The notes under the pieces were generated by a model, which was given only the letters and a program-made list of their open reading frames with translations, did not search any database and was not told where the DNA came from. Source: Pseudomonas sp. PDM16 (GTDB lineage: Bacteria > Pseudomonadota > Gammaproteobacteria > Pseudomonadales > Pseudomonadaceae). From it: DNA of 64,000 nt. Shown in pieces: positions 19,162-29,869 of this stretch. Position numbers and translations under genes: made by a program. How positions within the stretch are numbered: position 1 is the first letter of the stretch; every line of letters starts with the position of its first letter. Where the stretch lies: the NCBI RefSeq assembly GCF_014851865.1, contig NZ_JACVAM010000001.1, positions 682,001 through 746,000 of the forward strand. The letters run 5' to 3'.

Positions 19162-20093
19162 GGCACGATGCCCCAGGCGAACGGGTCGTCCTCTTCGATC
19201 AGCAGGGTGGCCTCGGCGCTGATATTGGCTCGGCCACGAATGGTCGGGATGATGCGGCCGCCTTCGGCGCTCTCGTAACTGCCCTCGAACTGGCTGCCGA
19301 TGACGCTGGCCTGGCGCCAGATCGCCCCGGGCTGCAGCTTGCCGTCGGCGGCCAGGCAGGCCAGCTTGGCGCTGGTGCCGGTGCCGCAGGGCGAGCGGTC
19401 GTAGGCCTTGCCGGGGCAGAGCACGAAGTTGCGGCTGTCGGCCTCGGCGTCATCGGCGAACAGTTCGATATGGTCGATCAGGCCGCCGTCTTCACCGCGA
19501 ATGCCCTGATCTTCCAGCGCTTGCTGCACGGCCACGGTGTAGGCGGTCAGCGCGTCGAGGTTGTCGCCGGCCACGCGCAGGCCGTGATCCGAGATCAGGA
19601 AGAACCAGTTGCCGCCCCAGGCGATGTCTCCGGTCGCCTTGCCGTAGCCCGGCACGTCGACCTCGACTGCCTTGCGATAGCGGTAGGAAGGCACGTTGCG
19701 CACGCTGACCGAGCGATCGTCGTGCAGGGTGGCTTCGACGGTCCCGACCGGGGTTTCGATCTTGTGCACACCCGGACCGATGCGCCCCAGGTGCGCCAGG
19801 GAAACCACCAGGCCGATAGTGCCGTGGCCGCACATACCGAGGTAGCCGGTGTTGTTGAAGAAGATCACACCGGCACAGGCGCTTGGGTCTACCGGTTCGC
19901 ACAGCAGGGCGCCGACCAGCACGTCGCTGCCGCGTGGTTCCAGCACGCTGGCGGCGCGCCACTGGTCGTGCTGGCTGGCCAGCAACTGGCGGCGGTCGGC
20001 CATGCTGCCGGTGCCCAGGTCGGGGAAGCCTTCGAGAACCAGGCGGGTAGGTTCACCGCCGGTGTGCGAGTCGAGTACACGGATGCGTTGCAT
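19158..20093 (-). CDS. lhpA: 4-hydroxyproline 2-epimerase
   Basis: A 311-aa proline racemase superfamily enzyme with both catalytic cysteines: Cys88 in GMCGHGT and Cys236 in DRSPCGTG. It interconverts trans-4-hydroxy-L-proline and cis-4-hydroxy-D-proline, the first step of the pathway. ATG 20093 is preferred over the TTG at 20108 because AGGGG lies about 5 nt upstream and the protein then starts [13 protein letters not shown] like its relatives. It is first in lhpABFE. A second family member with Ser in the first catalytic position lies 9 kb away at 9758, so the two are not redundant copies. Confidence 0.9.
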   Translation of the reverse strand: MQRIRVLDSHTGGEPTRLVLEGFPDLGTGSMADRRQLLASQHDQWRAASVLEPRGSDVLVGALLCEPVDPSACAGVIFFNNTGYLGMCGHGTIGLVVSLAHLGRIGPGVHKIETPVGTVEATLHDDRSVSVRNVPSYRYRKAVEVDVPGYGKATGDIAWGGNWFFLISDHGLRVAGDNLDALTAYTVAVQQALEDQGIRGEDGGLIDHIELFADDAEADSRNFVLCPGKAYDRSPCGTGTSAKLACLAADGKLQPGAIWRQASVIGSQFEGSYESAEGGRIIPTIRGRANISAEATLLIEEDDPFAWGIVP

Positions 20094-20199
20094 GAAGACC
20101 CCTGCCAATCAATGGTTTTGGCAAGGGTGCCGCCGGAACGAGGTCGGCGGCTTGAGTCATTTCAGCTGACGCTATGACGATTTCTGCATAGCGGAGCGT
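20094..20199. promoter_or_regulatory. lhpA upstream region with two inverted repeats
   Basis: This gap holds TGCCAA-N9-TTGGCA at 20103-20123 (10-30 bp before the lhpA ATG) and a GC hairpin GCCGCC-N11-GGCGGC at 20129-20151. The hairpin has no T-run. The first repeat could be an operator; the second could end the D-rhamnan transcript. No 14-bp GTATAC palindrome is present here, unlike the other two lhp promoters. Confidence 0.35.
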
Positions 20200-21315
20200 T
20201 CACTCGTGCCGCAGCAGGTCTCGATAGAGTTCCGCCATCTGCCTGCCCATGCGCTCTGCGGTGAAGAGTGTCCGATACCGTTCTGCAGCGTTCCTGCCCA
20301 TCTCTGCGGCTCGTTCGGGGTTTTCCCAGAGAGTACGCATGGCTTCGCGAAGCGCTGCCGCATCGCTGGGAGGCACGACCAAACCGGTCTGGCCGTGCAG
20401 ATTGATGTAGCTGGTGCCGCTCCCTATCTCGCAGGAGATGAGCGGCTTGCCATGGATTGCTGCTTCTAGCAGGGATATCCCGAAAGACTCGGCGCGCAAG
20501 TGGGAAGGGAAGACGAAGGCGGTACAGAGTTGCAATAGTGCGCTCTTGTCTTCTTCGTCGATGCGCCCGGCGAAATGGATGTTCTTCAGACCGAGATGGC
20601 GAGCCTGGCGCCGCAGTGCTCGCTCCATCGGGCCGGCTCCGGCAATGACGAGGGGATAGTCCGTCTCGGCAATTGCCTCCAGCAGAACATGGAGTCCCTT
20701 GTAGTAGCGCATGACGCCGACGAAGAGGAAGAAGTTGGAGCCGCAGCGCTCCGACCAATGCTGAAGGCGCTGCTGACCAGGGTCGGGAAACTCGGCCTGG
20801 TCCAAGCCATAGGGGATGACTTCCACCCTGTCGCGGTAATGCTGCAGCACCGTGCTGGTTTCCAGATAGTTCGGCGAGGCTGCGACTATCCTGCCGGCCT
20901 GACCGAGGAAGCGGCTCATCAGCGGGCGATACAGCCGCAACAGGTGCTTCTGGCGCACGATGTCCGAGTGGTAGGAAACCACGTAGGGCTTGTCGATGCC
21001 CGCTATCAGATGCAGCAGGTCCATGAATGGCCAGGGGAAATGGTAGTGCACGATGTCCGCTTGAGCGGCCAGGCACTTGAGCCGCCCCGGGGCCTTGAAG
21101 GAAAAACCGGTCGACGCCAGCTGCAGGTCGAGCTTTACCCTGTGCACCTGGTGGTTGCCGACTGTGACCGTGGCAGGGCGCGGGTCGGGGCTGAGCGTCA
21201 GTACTGTGTTCTCGACACCATGCGCCGAGGTGCTCTGGCAGAGCTGGTAGATGACCTGTTCGATTCCTCCGACGGTTTCTGGCAGGTAGGTCTTGAAGAC
21301 ATGCAATATACGCAT
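20200..21315 (-). CDS. wbpZ: Glycosyltransferase family 4, D-rhamnosyltransferase of A-band polysaccharide (WbpZ)
   Basis: A 371-aa GT-B fold enzyme starting MRILHVFKTYLPET with the GT4 donor-site region AESFGISLLEAAIHGKPLI near residues 285-305. WbpZ adds D-rhamnose from GDP-D-rhamnose during assembly of the common polysaccharide antigen in the cytoplasm. The start is fixed by the ATGA overlap with the wbpY stop. It is last of the eight-gene cluster. The name rests on position and order as well as sequence; WbpX, Y and Z are related to each other. Confidence 0.85.
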   Translation of the reverse strand: MRILHVFKTYLPETVGGIEQVIYQLCQSTSAHGVENTVLTLSPDPRPATVTVGNHQVHRVKLDLQLASTGFSFKAPGRLKCLAAQADIVHYHFPWPFMDLLHLIAGIDKPYVVSYHSDIVRQKHLLRLYRPLMSRFLGQAGRIVAASPNYLETSTVLQHYRDRVEVIPYGLDQAEFPDPGQQRLQHWSERCGSNFFLFVGVMRYYKGLHVLLEAIAETDYPLVIAGAGPMERALRRQARHLGLKNIHFAGRIDEEDKSALLQLCTAFVFPSHLRAESFGISLLEAAIHGKPLISCEIGSGTSYINLHGQTGLVVPPSDAAALREAMRTLWENPERAAEMGRNAAERYRTLFTAERMGRQMAELYRDLLRHE

Positions 21316-22445
21316 CAGGACTTTGCTGCCTCGCGATAGACTCCCGCCGTGATGTGAGCGCATTGCTGCCAGGTGAACGTCTTGGCGCGCAGCAGGCCTG
21401 CTGTGCGCAGTGCTCCCCACTTGTCCTGATCTTCGATCAACATTTCGATGGCGGCAGCGCAGGCCACGTCGTCCATCGGGTCTATCAGTACCCCGGCTTC
21501 TCCCAGAACCTCGGGTATCGAGGCACGGTTGCTCGCGATCACAGGAGTGCCGCTGGCCATGGCCTCCAGAACCGGTAGCCCGAACCCTTCGTAGAGGGAA
21601 GGGAACAGCAACAGGCGTGCGCCGGCGAACAGTTCGGCCAGTCCGAGATCATCCTGATAACCGAGCAGACGAACCTGCCCACCAGCCAATGCCCGCTGCA
21701 AGGGCTTCTCCAACTGCTCCGCCCGCCAGCCGGGCATTCCTGCCAAGACTAATGGATATTGCCTGCGCAGTGTACCCGGCAAGCGTTCATGGGCTCGCAA
21801 CGCCAGTTGCAGGTTCTTGCGCGGCTCGAGAGTACCGACGCACAACAGATAGCCTCCGGGCTGCAGCCCCAGCCTGGTCAGTCCGACAGCCAGATCACCG
21901 GCCTCCCGGGGGCGAAAACGCGCCGAATGACCCAAGGGGGCGACCACGATACGCTCGGCTGCAAGGCCGTAGTGCTGGCGAACTTCCTCGGCGATGAAGT
22001 GTGAGTCGACCAGAATACGATGGGCTTGCGCCACGCCGCGCTCGGAATAGCGGTGGATGGCGGCGAGCCGATCTGCGGGCTGAGTCTGGGGGTAGTGGAC
22101 GTGCGTCAGGTCATGCAGAGTCATGACCATCGGGCCATCAAACTCGAACGGCCACAGGCTTGGTTCATGGTACAGCCCTATGCTCGAGGCATTGCGGTCA
22201 AAGCGCCTTTGCTCGGCGACACGTCTCAGCGCATAGGCTCCGGGAATGCGTTTCAGGGCGCTGCTTAGCCGGGAATAGCCGGGCATAGCTGCGGCGGGCA
22301 GCTCGGACTGCCAATTCCAGCCATTGAAGAGCTTCAGTTCGAATTCGGGGTGCGCGGCTAGCGCGCCTACCAGCTCGACCAGATATTGGCCGATGCCGGT
22401 ACGGGGCGCGCGTAGTATCGAGGCGTTAACGGCAACCGAGTACAT
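21315..22445 (-). CDS. wbpY: Glycosyltransferase family 4, D-rhamnosyltransferase (WbpY)
   Basis: A 376-aa GT4 enzyme with the N-terminal NASILRAPRTGIGQYL acceptor-side motif and the donor-site stretch PSLYEGFGLPVLEAMASGTP. Expected to extend the D-rhamnan backbone. The ATG at 22445 lies within the end of wbpX (20-bp overlap); a TTG 24 bp further upstream is possible but gives an unnatural start. The next gene overlaps its stop by 4 bp. Confidence 0.86.
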   Translation of the reverse strand: MYSVAVNASILRAPRTGIGQYLVELVGALAAHPEFELKLFNGWNWQSELPAAAMPGYSRLSSALKRIPGAYALRRVAEQRRFDRNASSIGLYHEPSLWPFEFDGPMVMTLHDLTHVHYPQTQPADRLAAIHRYSERGVAQAHRILVDSHFIAEEVRQHYGLAAERIVVAPLGHSARFRPREAGDLAVGLTRLGLQPGGYLLCVGTLEPRKNLQLALRAHERLPGTLRRQYPLVLAGMPGWRAEQLEKPLQRALAGGQVRLLGYQDDLGLAELFAGARLLLFPSLYEGFGLPVLEAMASGTPVIASNRASIPEVLGEAGVLIDPMDDVACAAAIEMLIEDQDKWGALRTAGLLRAKTFTWQQCAHITAGVYREAAKS

Positions 22446-23823
22446 CGGTATCGGAGGTAGGGCCTGCAAGAAGCCGCTGTGTCCCAGTGTGGTAGTGCAC
22501 CCGCCCGATCAGTTGGACAGCCGAATCCTTCCACGAGAGCCACGTCCATTTGCTGACTGCTGTTTGCGCAGGGAACTCACCGCTGCCTTCGAAGCGCCTT
22601 ACCAGACGACAAAGCGACTCCGGCTCGGACAAGCCGAAATATGCCATCGAGGTTCCGCCGATTTCGCGGAAGACGGGAATGTCGCTCGCCATTACCGGCA
22701 GTCCACGTTGCATGGCTTCCACCAGGGGGAGGCCAAATCCTTCCACATAGGAGGGGAACACCAGCGAGCGTGAATGGCTGTAGCAGTACTCCAGCTCTCG
22801 ATCACTGAGGTCGTTGAACATGAAGAGGCGCTTGTTCATCTGCGGATGCTGCTTGATTCGCTCGATCAGCTTTTCGGTTTTCCAGCCGATCTTGCCGACG
22901 AAGCAGAGCGCCACTTCGCTCCCTTCATCCCAGAGGCGCTCGAATGCATTGAGCAGGTAGACGTGATTCTTGCGTGGTTCGATGGTACTCACCATGAGGT
23001 ACACCGAGCGCGCCTTGCACATGCGCTTCACCTCATGGCGAACGGTCTCCCCCGGACGAGACTGATCCAGCTCGCTGCCCAGGTAGAAGTGATCGAACCA
23101 GCGGAGCTCTGCTTCCTCCCGGCCGAGGCGCCACTGGACTTCACTACGCACCTGGTCACCGATGGTCTTGGAGATGGCCATGAAGCCGTCGGCCGTACGG
23201 ACGATCCAGTCGAACCACTGCTCGAAGACCCGTACCAGCCCTTCGTCGCAGAACTGCGGATGAGTCAGGGGGATCAGGTCATAGATGACCGATACGATAC
23301 CTACACCCTCGCGCTTCAGGCGCTCAGCAACGGGGAAGAAATCGGCGTGCCAGGACGAGTCCAGCAGCACGAGAACGTCGCCTGGCAGGCAGTTCATTTC
23401 TTCGGCACGGGACTTATCCACGTAATTCAGCGAAACCTTCGCCAGCAGTTTCTGAGGAACCGCCAATGAGGCACTGGTGGCTTTGCACAGAGCGCGCAGC
23501 AGGAAGCGCAAGACTGGAGAATTCTGGAAGGGCCATTTGCGTTCGCGCTGTGCATAGGAAAGCCAGATTCTGTTGCGCAACCGGCCCAGGCGGTCATGGG
23601 TCAGCGACAGCAGGGTCTGATAGTTGCGGGACCAACTGCCGGAGCGTGCCGGGTAGAGTTGGGTCACGCTGTAGACCTTGCCGTTCTTCAGGATAACGGG
23701 GATGCATACAGTATCGCGGCCCACTTCACCGAGATTCTTGATGATGTTGCGCACTACTCGTTGGATACCCGAGTTGTCCTGAGGGTGCTCGTAGACATAA
23801 GTGCATTCAATGAGATAACGCAT
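22426..23823 (-). CDS. wbpX: Glycosyltransferase family 4, D-rhamnosyltransferase (WbpX)
   Basis: A 465-aa protein with an N-terminal acceptor domain and a C-terminal GT4 domain (YLMVSTIEPRKNHVYLLNAF near 275; PSYVEGFGLPLVEAMQRGLP near 370). Length and place between wzt and wbpY match WbpX, one of three rhamnosyltransferases that build D-rhamnan. It starts 18 bp after the wzt stop. No membrane segments are visible. Confidence 0.86.
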   Translation of the reverse strand: MRYLIECTYVYEHPQDNSGIQRVVRNIIKNLGEVGRDTVCIPVILKNGKVYSVTQLYPARSGSWSRNYQTLLSLTHDRLGRLRNRIWLSYAQRERKWPFQNSPVLRFLLRALCKATSASLAVPQKLLAKVSLNYVDKSRAEEMNCLPGDVLVLLDSSWHADFFPVAERLKREGVGIVSVIYDLIPLTHPQFCDEGLVRVFEQWFDWIVRTADGFMAISKTIGDQVRSEVQWRLGREEAELRWFDHFYLGSELDQSRPGETVRHEVKRMCKARSVYLMVSTIEPRKNHVYLLNAFERLWDEGSEVALCFVGKIGWKTEKLIERIKQHPQMNKRLFMFNDLSDRELEYCYSHSRSLVFPSYVEGFGLPLVEAMQRGLPVMASDIPVFREIGGTSMAYFGLSEPESLCRLVRRFEGSGEFPAQTAVSKWTWLSWKDSAVQLIGRVHYHTGTQRLLAGPTSDTDVLGCR

Positions 23824-23841
23824 GGTGGTTCTCGTGAAGGC

Positions 23842-25080
23842 TCAGACCTGGGCCGCTTCCATACGCTGTATGCTGATTTCGGCATCCAGAGAGGCGCAAC
23901 CGACGAAGTCGGGTTTGTTGATGTTGATGACGTGGAATACCAGGGCGAAGTCGCGCCATTCGTAGTTGGTGTCGAGGTGCGAGTCGAAGCGCGACAAGGA
24001 CAGCGCGATGGAGTAATTACCCTTGCCCAGATTTGCCGGGAAGGCGAACCGGTAGACGATGCGCTCGCCGGCCGAGAGGTGTTCGAGCTCCCTGTGTATC
24101 CGATGCGTATTGATGCCGTAGATCGCCTGTCCCATGCGGTCCTTGATCATGAAACCGAGTATCAATCGCGGGATCGGCTTGTGAACATCGACGGTCACCT
24201 CGAGCGTCGTCTGGCTGCCGACCTCCAGCACATCCACTCGTTTGCCCTGGGCGTTGAGCAGCGCGATATCGGCGAAGCCCGCTTCGCCGGTACCTGAGAT
24301 GGTGCGGATCTTGCCGTTTTCGAGCCGCTCCTGACGGACCGTCTGCTGTTCCCTTTCTGCCAGCATGGCACCATAGAAATCCATGACCTCCTCAGGAGCG
24401 CCTTCCAGGGCCAGGCGCCCCTGTGCCAGCAGGATGGCCCGGTCGCAGAGGTTCTGGATGGCCTGTCGATCATGCGAGACGATCAGCAACGTGGTACCCA
24501 GGCTTCGAAATTCGCGGATACGCCCGAAACTCTTGTGCTGGAAGTAGGCGTCGCCCACCGACAGTGCTTCGTCGATGATCAGAACGTCCGGCCGTCTGGC
24601 GGTAGCCACGCTGAATGCGAGGCGCATTTGCATGCCGCTGGAATAGGTGCGTACGGGTTGGTCTATGTAGGCACCGATTTCGGCGAATGCCTCGATCTCT
24701 GGCATCAGTGCCTGGAGCTCTTCCACGCTCAAACCCAGCAGTTGCCCCGCCATGAAGACGTTCTGGCGACCGGTGAAGTCTGGGTGGAAGCCCATTCCTA
24801 ACTCGAGCAGACCTGCCACGCGGCCCTGGAGATGAATCTGGCCGACCGTAGGCTGGGTGGTGCCGGTGATCATCTTCAGCAGCGTACTCTTGCCCGCACC
24901 GTTGATGCCGACGATGCCTAGAGCCTGCCCTGGTTCGACGGTAAACGATACGTCCTGAAGGACCCATTTCTGCCGGTGGCGTGGGCCAGAAAAAGGAACC
25001 ATCCACTCGGCGAGCCGAGCCCAGCGCGTGGGGTATTCCTTATAGGCCTTGCCTAGCTGGACAACCTGAATACTACCCAT
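23842..25080 (-). CDS. wzt: ABC transporter ATP-binding protein for O-polysaccharide export (Wzt)
   Basis: A 412-aa protein: an N-terminal ATPase (Walker A GINGAGKST, signature YSSGMQMRL, Walker B VLIIDEALSVGD) and a C-terminal domain of about 160 residues (from about 250) of the Wzt carbohydrate-binding type, which recognises the finished chain before export. With Wzm it moves the D-rhamnan across the inner membrane. The ATG overlaps the wzm stop (ATGA). Confidence 0.92.
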   Translation of the reverse strand: MGSIQVVQLGKAYKEYPTRWARLAEWMVPFSGPRHRQKWVLQDVSFTVEPGQALGIVGINGAGKSTLLKMITGTTQPTVGQIHLQGRVAGLLELGMGFHPDFTGRQNVFMAGQLLGLSVEELQALMPEIEAFAEIGAYIDQPVRTYSSGMQMRLAFSVATARRPDVLIIDEALSVGDAYFQHKSFGRIREFRSLGTTLLIVSHDRQAIQNLCDRAILLAQGRLALEGAPEEVMDFYGAMLAEREQQTVRQERLENGKIRTISGTGEAGFADIALLNAQGKRVDVLEVGSQTTLEVTVDVHKPIPRLILGFMIKDRMGQAIYGINTHRIHRELEHLSAGERIVYRFAFPANLGKGNYSIALSLSRFDSHLDTNYEWRDFALVFHVININKPDFVGCASLDAEISIQRMEAAQV

Positions 25081-25877
25081 CAGAGCTCATCCACCATTTC
25101 GCCGGAGCGCTTGCGGAACAGGCGCAGACCCAGGGCACAGAGCACGACAGCGAGCAAGGCGGATGGCCAGAGCGCCGACCACTCCGGCCATTGGTCGTAC
25201 ACGAATATCCCTTGGTAAGCGGAGATCAGCGGATACATGGGGTTGGCCTCGATCACCGGGCGAATACCTTCCGGCAGGATAGAGGCTGGATAGACGATAG
25301 GCGTCAGCCAGAACCAGAACTGCAAGGCGATGCCTACAAACTGCCCCACATCGCGGAAGAAGACGTTGAGTACACCGAGAATGATGCCGAGGCCAATCGC
25401 GAAGGCAGTCTGGATCAGCAGTACCGGAATCACCCCCAGAATGGCCCAGCCAGGGAAGTTGCTGGTTACCAGCAGGAAGCCGAGGAACAGGGCAAAAATG
25501 ATAGCGAAGTTCACGCTGGCATTGAGCACCACGATCAGCGGCAGGCAGATGCGCGGAAAACTCAGCTTCTTGATGAGATTGGCGTGCTCGAGAAACACCG
25601 ATTGGCTACGACCGATGATCTCAGCGAAGAATCCCCAGGCGAGAATGCCTGCGCACAGGTAGATACCATAGGCCAGGCCATTCTCTACGCCGGGCAGTCG
25701 GGCCTGCATCAGCTGGGAGAAGATGACCGTGTACACGATGATCATCGACAGTGGATTGAGGATGGTCCATGTCGCGCCGAACAGGGAGTTGCGGTAGCGG
25801 GTCTGGAACTCTCGCTTGACGCTGCCCACGACGAAGCCGCGGTAGCTCCAAACGGAGCGAGCCATGCCGACGGCCAT
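25080..25877 (-). CDS. wzm: O-polysaccharide ABC transporter permease (Wzm)
   Basis: A 265-aa ABC-2 type permease with six hydrophobic segments and the conserved N-terminal stretch VKREFQTRYRNSLFGATW. It forms the channel for export of undecaprenyl-diphosphate-linked D-rhamnan. The start overlaps the wbpW stop (TAATG) and its stop overlaps the wzt start. Confidence 0.92.
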   Translation of the reverse strand: MAVGMARSVWSYRGFVVGSVKREFQTRYRNSLFGATWTILNPLSMIIVYTVIFSQLMQARLPGVENGLAYGIYLCAGILAWGFFAEIIGRSQSVFLEHANLIKKLSFPRICLPLIVVLNASVNFAIIFALFLGFLLVTSNFPGWAILGVIPVLLIQTAFAIGLGIILGVLNVFFRDVGQFVGIALQFWFWLTPIVYPASILPEGIRPVIEANPMYPLISAYQGIFVYDQWPEWSALWPSALLAVVLCALGLRLFRKRSGEMVDEL

Positions 25878-27307
25878 TATTTGGCCCTGCCGTACTGATC
25901 CTCGAAGCGGACGATGTCGTCCTCTCCGAGGTATTCGCCGCTCTGGACTTCGATCATTACCAGATCGATCACCCCCGGATTTTCCAGCCGATGCTTGTGT
26001 CCTGCGGGAATGAAGGTCGATTCGTTGCAGCTGATCAGCAGCGGATTATCTCCGTTGACGACCCTGGCCATGCCCTGGACGACTATCCAGTGCTCGCTGC
26101 GGTGGTGGTGCATCTGCAGGGAAAGTGCTGCACCAGGCTTGACGACGATTCGCTTGATCTTGAAGCGAGAACCCTCCTCGAGCACCGTATAGGTTCCCCA
26201 GGGGCGCGATACGGTGCGGTGAAGGCGGTATGCTTCGTGGTTCTCCTGCTTCAGGCGCTTGGCCACCTGGCGTACTTCCTGGGCGCGGTCTGCGCGCGAG
26301 ACCAGGATGGCATCAGGCGTCTCGACCACCACCAGGTCGTCGACCCCCACGGTGGCGACCAGGCGTCCTTGCGTCTGCACGTAGGTATTTCGGCTGTCGA
26401 CAAAGATGCATGAGCCCTGTGCACGGTTGCCCTCATCGTCAGGCTCTACCAGCTGGGCTAGTGCATTCCAGGAGCCGATATCGCTCCAGTCGAAAGATGC
26501 AGGTACCACGGCGACCCGAGAGGATTTCTCCATGACGGCATAGTCGATGGAGATGTCCGGCAGCGCGACGAAGCTGTCGCGATGCATCTCCTGCCAGGCT
26601 TCACTCGTTCCACCGCTATGGGCAACGCAGTCACGTGCTTGTGCCAGCAGTTCGGGAGCGTGTTCCTGCAGTTCCCTGATCAGGTTACCGGCCGTAAAGC
26701 AGAACATGCCGGAGTTCCACAGAAAGCGACCGCTATCCAGGTAAGCCTGTGCCGTTGCGACGTCGGGCTTTTCGACGAAGCGCTTTACCTGGCAACCACC
26801 AAAGTCGTCCAGCGTATCGCCTGCTTCGATGTAGCCGAAGCCTGTCTCGGGGGCGGTGGGGCGTATGCCATAGGTGACTAGGTATCCCTGCTTGGCCAGT
26901 TGCACGGCGTGATTGGTCGCCTTTTTGAAGCCTGCCAGATCCTGGATGAGGTGATCTGCGGCCATGACCACCATCACCACATCCTCGCCATGCTCTGCTG
27001 CCAGCACGAGAGCGGCCACCGCTAGAGCGGGGGCTGTGTTGCGCCCCTGAGGCTCCAGCAGGAAGCGCGATCGGCAACCCGGGATGCCGGCTTCGGCGAA
27101 ATGATCCTTGCTCTCGAAGTAGTGCTCGCGGTTGGTGACGGTGACGATTTCTCCCCCGACACCCGTGAGGTCCGCTGCCCGGAGATAGGTCTTGAGCAGC
27201 AGGGACTGCCCATCGGGCAGGCGCATGAAGGGCTTGGGATGATCCTCGCGCGACACCGGCCACAGGCGAGTGCCTGCACCTCCCGAGAGAATGACGGGGA
27301 CGATCAT
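25877..27307 (-). CDS. wbpW: Bifunctional mannose-6-phosphate isomerase / GDP-mannose pyrophosphorylase
   Basis: A 476-aa type II PMI-GMP enzyme, the same fold as AlgA. The N-terminal nucleotidyltransferase signature is SGGAGTRLWPVSR with downstream HPKPF. The C-terminal cupin with zinc-type residues contains LSLQMHHHRSEHWIVV. It makes GDP-D-mannose for Gmd. The start lies 4 bp after the gmd stop. WbpW, not algA, is the likely identity because of the cluster. Confidence 0.9.
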   Translation of the reverse strand: MIVPVILSGGAGTRLWPVSREDHPKPFMRLPDGQSLLLKTYLRAADLTGVGGEIVTVTNREHYFESKDHFAEAGIPGCRSRFLLEPQGRNTAPALAVAALVLAAEHGEDVVMVVMAADHLIQDLAGFKKATNHAVQLAKQGYLVTYGIRPTAPETGFGYIEAGDTLDDFGGCQVKRFVEKPDVATAQAYLDSGRFLWNSGMFCFTAGNLIRELQEHAPELLAQARDCVAHSGGTSEAWQEMHRDSFVALPDISIDYAVMEKSSRVAVVPASFDWSDIGSWNALAQLVEPDDEGNRAQGSCIFVDSRNTYVQTQGRLVATVGVDDLVVVETPDAILVSRADRAQEVRQVAKRLKQENHEAYRLHRTVSRPWGTYTVLEEGSRFKIKRIVVKPGAALSLQMHHHRSEHWIVVQGMARVVNGDNPLLISCNESTFIPAGHKHRLENPGVIDLVMIEVQSGEYLGEDDIVRFEDQYGRAK

Positions 27308-27311
27308 TTAC

Positions 27312-29197
<1,886 letters not shown>

Positions 29198-29440
29198 AAC
29201 GACCTCTTCGCTCCGCTCATCCTGAGACGGAAATGGATCATTCATCAGCGGGTTGCCCGGCACGGGTGACTCTCCCTCGGTGGGGCCGCTCTTATAATTT
29301 GCGCAACAATCTGAAAGAAAATATGCGGCGATACAACAGAAAAAAGCGTGACCGGCAGGTTTTGCTGTCTGGCTACGTTTTGTCGGTCGATCGCCACCAG
29401 ATCGCCGCGCTCTAACGCGCGTTTTTCAAGCGGCCGATGT
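29198..29440. promoter_or_regulatory. Gap between rmd and the DUF212 gene, presumed D-rhamnan promoter region
   Basis: AT-rich relative to its surroundings. On the minus strand TATAAG (around 29292-29297) could be a -10 element of the rmd operon, but no good -35 is seen. No terminator hairpin was found for the DUF212 gene that reads into this region, so read-through from the arabinose genes into rmd is possible. Confidence 0.35.
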
Positions 29441-29857
29441 TTAGGTCAGCAAATATTGCGCCGCGAGTGCGACCACGGCGCCCACGGCCAATCCGGCGAC
29501 GATCTCGACCTTGCTATGACCCATTCGTTCACGCAGCAGCTTCTTTTCTGGTTCGCTTTTGCCAAGCCGATTGATCGCTTCCGCATGGAGGCCGACCTGG
29601 CGGCGAAGGCTGTTGGCATCGAGCAGAACGATAAAGGTCAGCGTGAGGGCTGCTCCGAAAGCCGGGTGATCGATACCCTCCTGTAGCGCGATGAGCGTGG
29701 TCATGCTGCTGACGATCGCGCTGTGGTTGCTTGGGAGCCCGCCGTAGCCGATCAAGCCAAATGCAGGCCGTCCTGCTTTGAGGCTATTGATTGCGAACTT
29801 CATCGAGCCGGCGGTCAGCCAGGCGGCAAAGGGGGTTATCAGATAGGACAGATCCAT
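29441..29857 (-). CDS. Divergent PAP2 family (DUF212) membrane phosphatase, candidate phosphoribosyl-lipid phosphatase
   Basis: A 138-aa membrane protein with about four hydrophobic segments and two PAP2-like motifs: GLPSNHSA (40-47; compare PSGH) and RMGHSKVEIVAG (111-122), plus LDANSLRRQ (79-87). GAGGG lies 7 nt before the ATG. It follows the UbiA phosphoribosyltransferase by 12 bp on the same strand. The place in the pathway suggests removal of the 5-phosphate from polyprenyl-phosphoryl-5-phosphoribose, done in mycobacteria by a different PAP2 protein. That role is inference; DUF212 proteins are poorly characterised. Confidence 0.78.
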   Translation of the reverse strand: MDLSYLITPFAAWLTAGSMKFAINSLKAGRPAFGLIGYGGLPSNHSAIVSSMTTLIALQEGIDHPAFGAALTLTFIVLLDANSLRRQVGLHAEAINRLGKSEPEKKLLRERMGHSKVEIVAGLAVGAVVALAAQYLLT

Positions 29858-29869
29858 GGCCAGGCCCTC

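Noticed and set aside
25877..27307. algA as the identity of the PMI-GMP gene
   Set aside because: It is inside the rmd-gmd-wzm-wzt cluster with overlapping neighbours and no alginate genes around, so wbpW.
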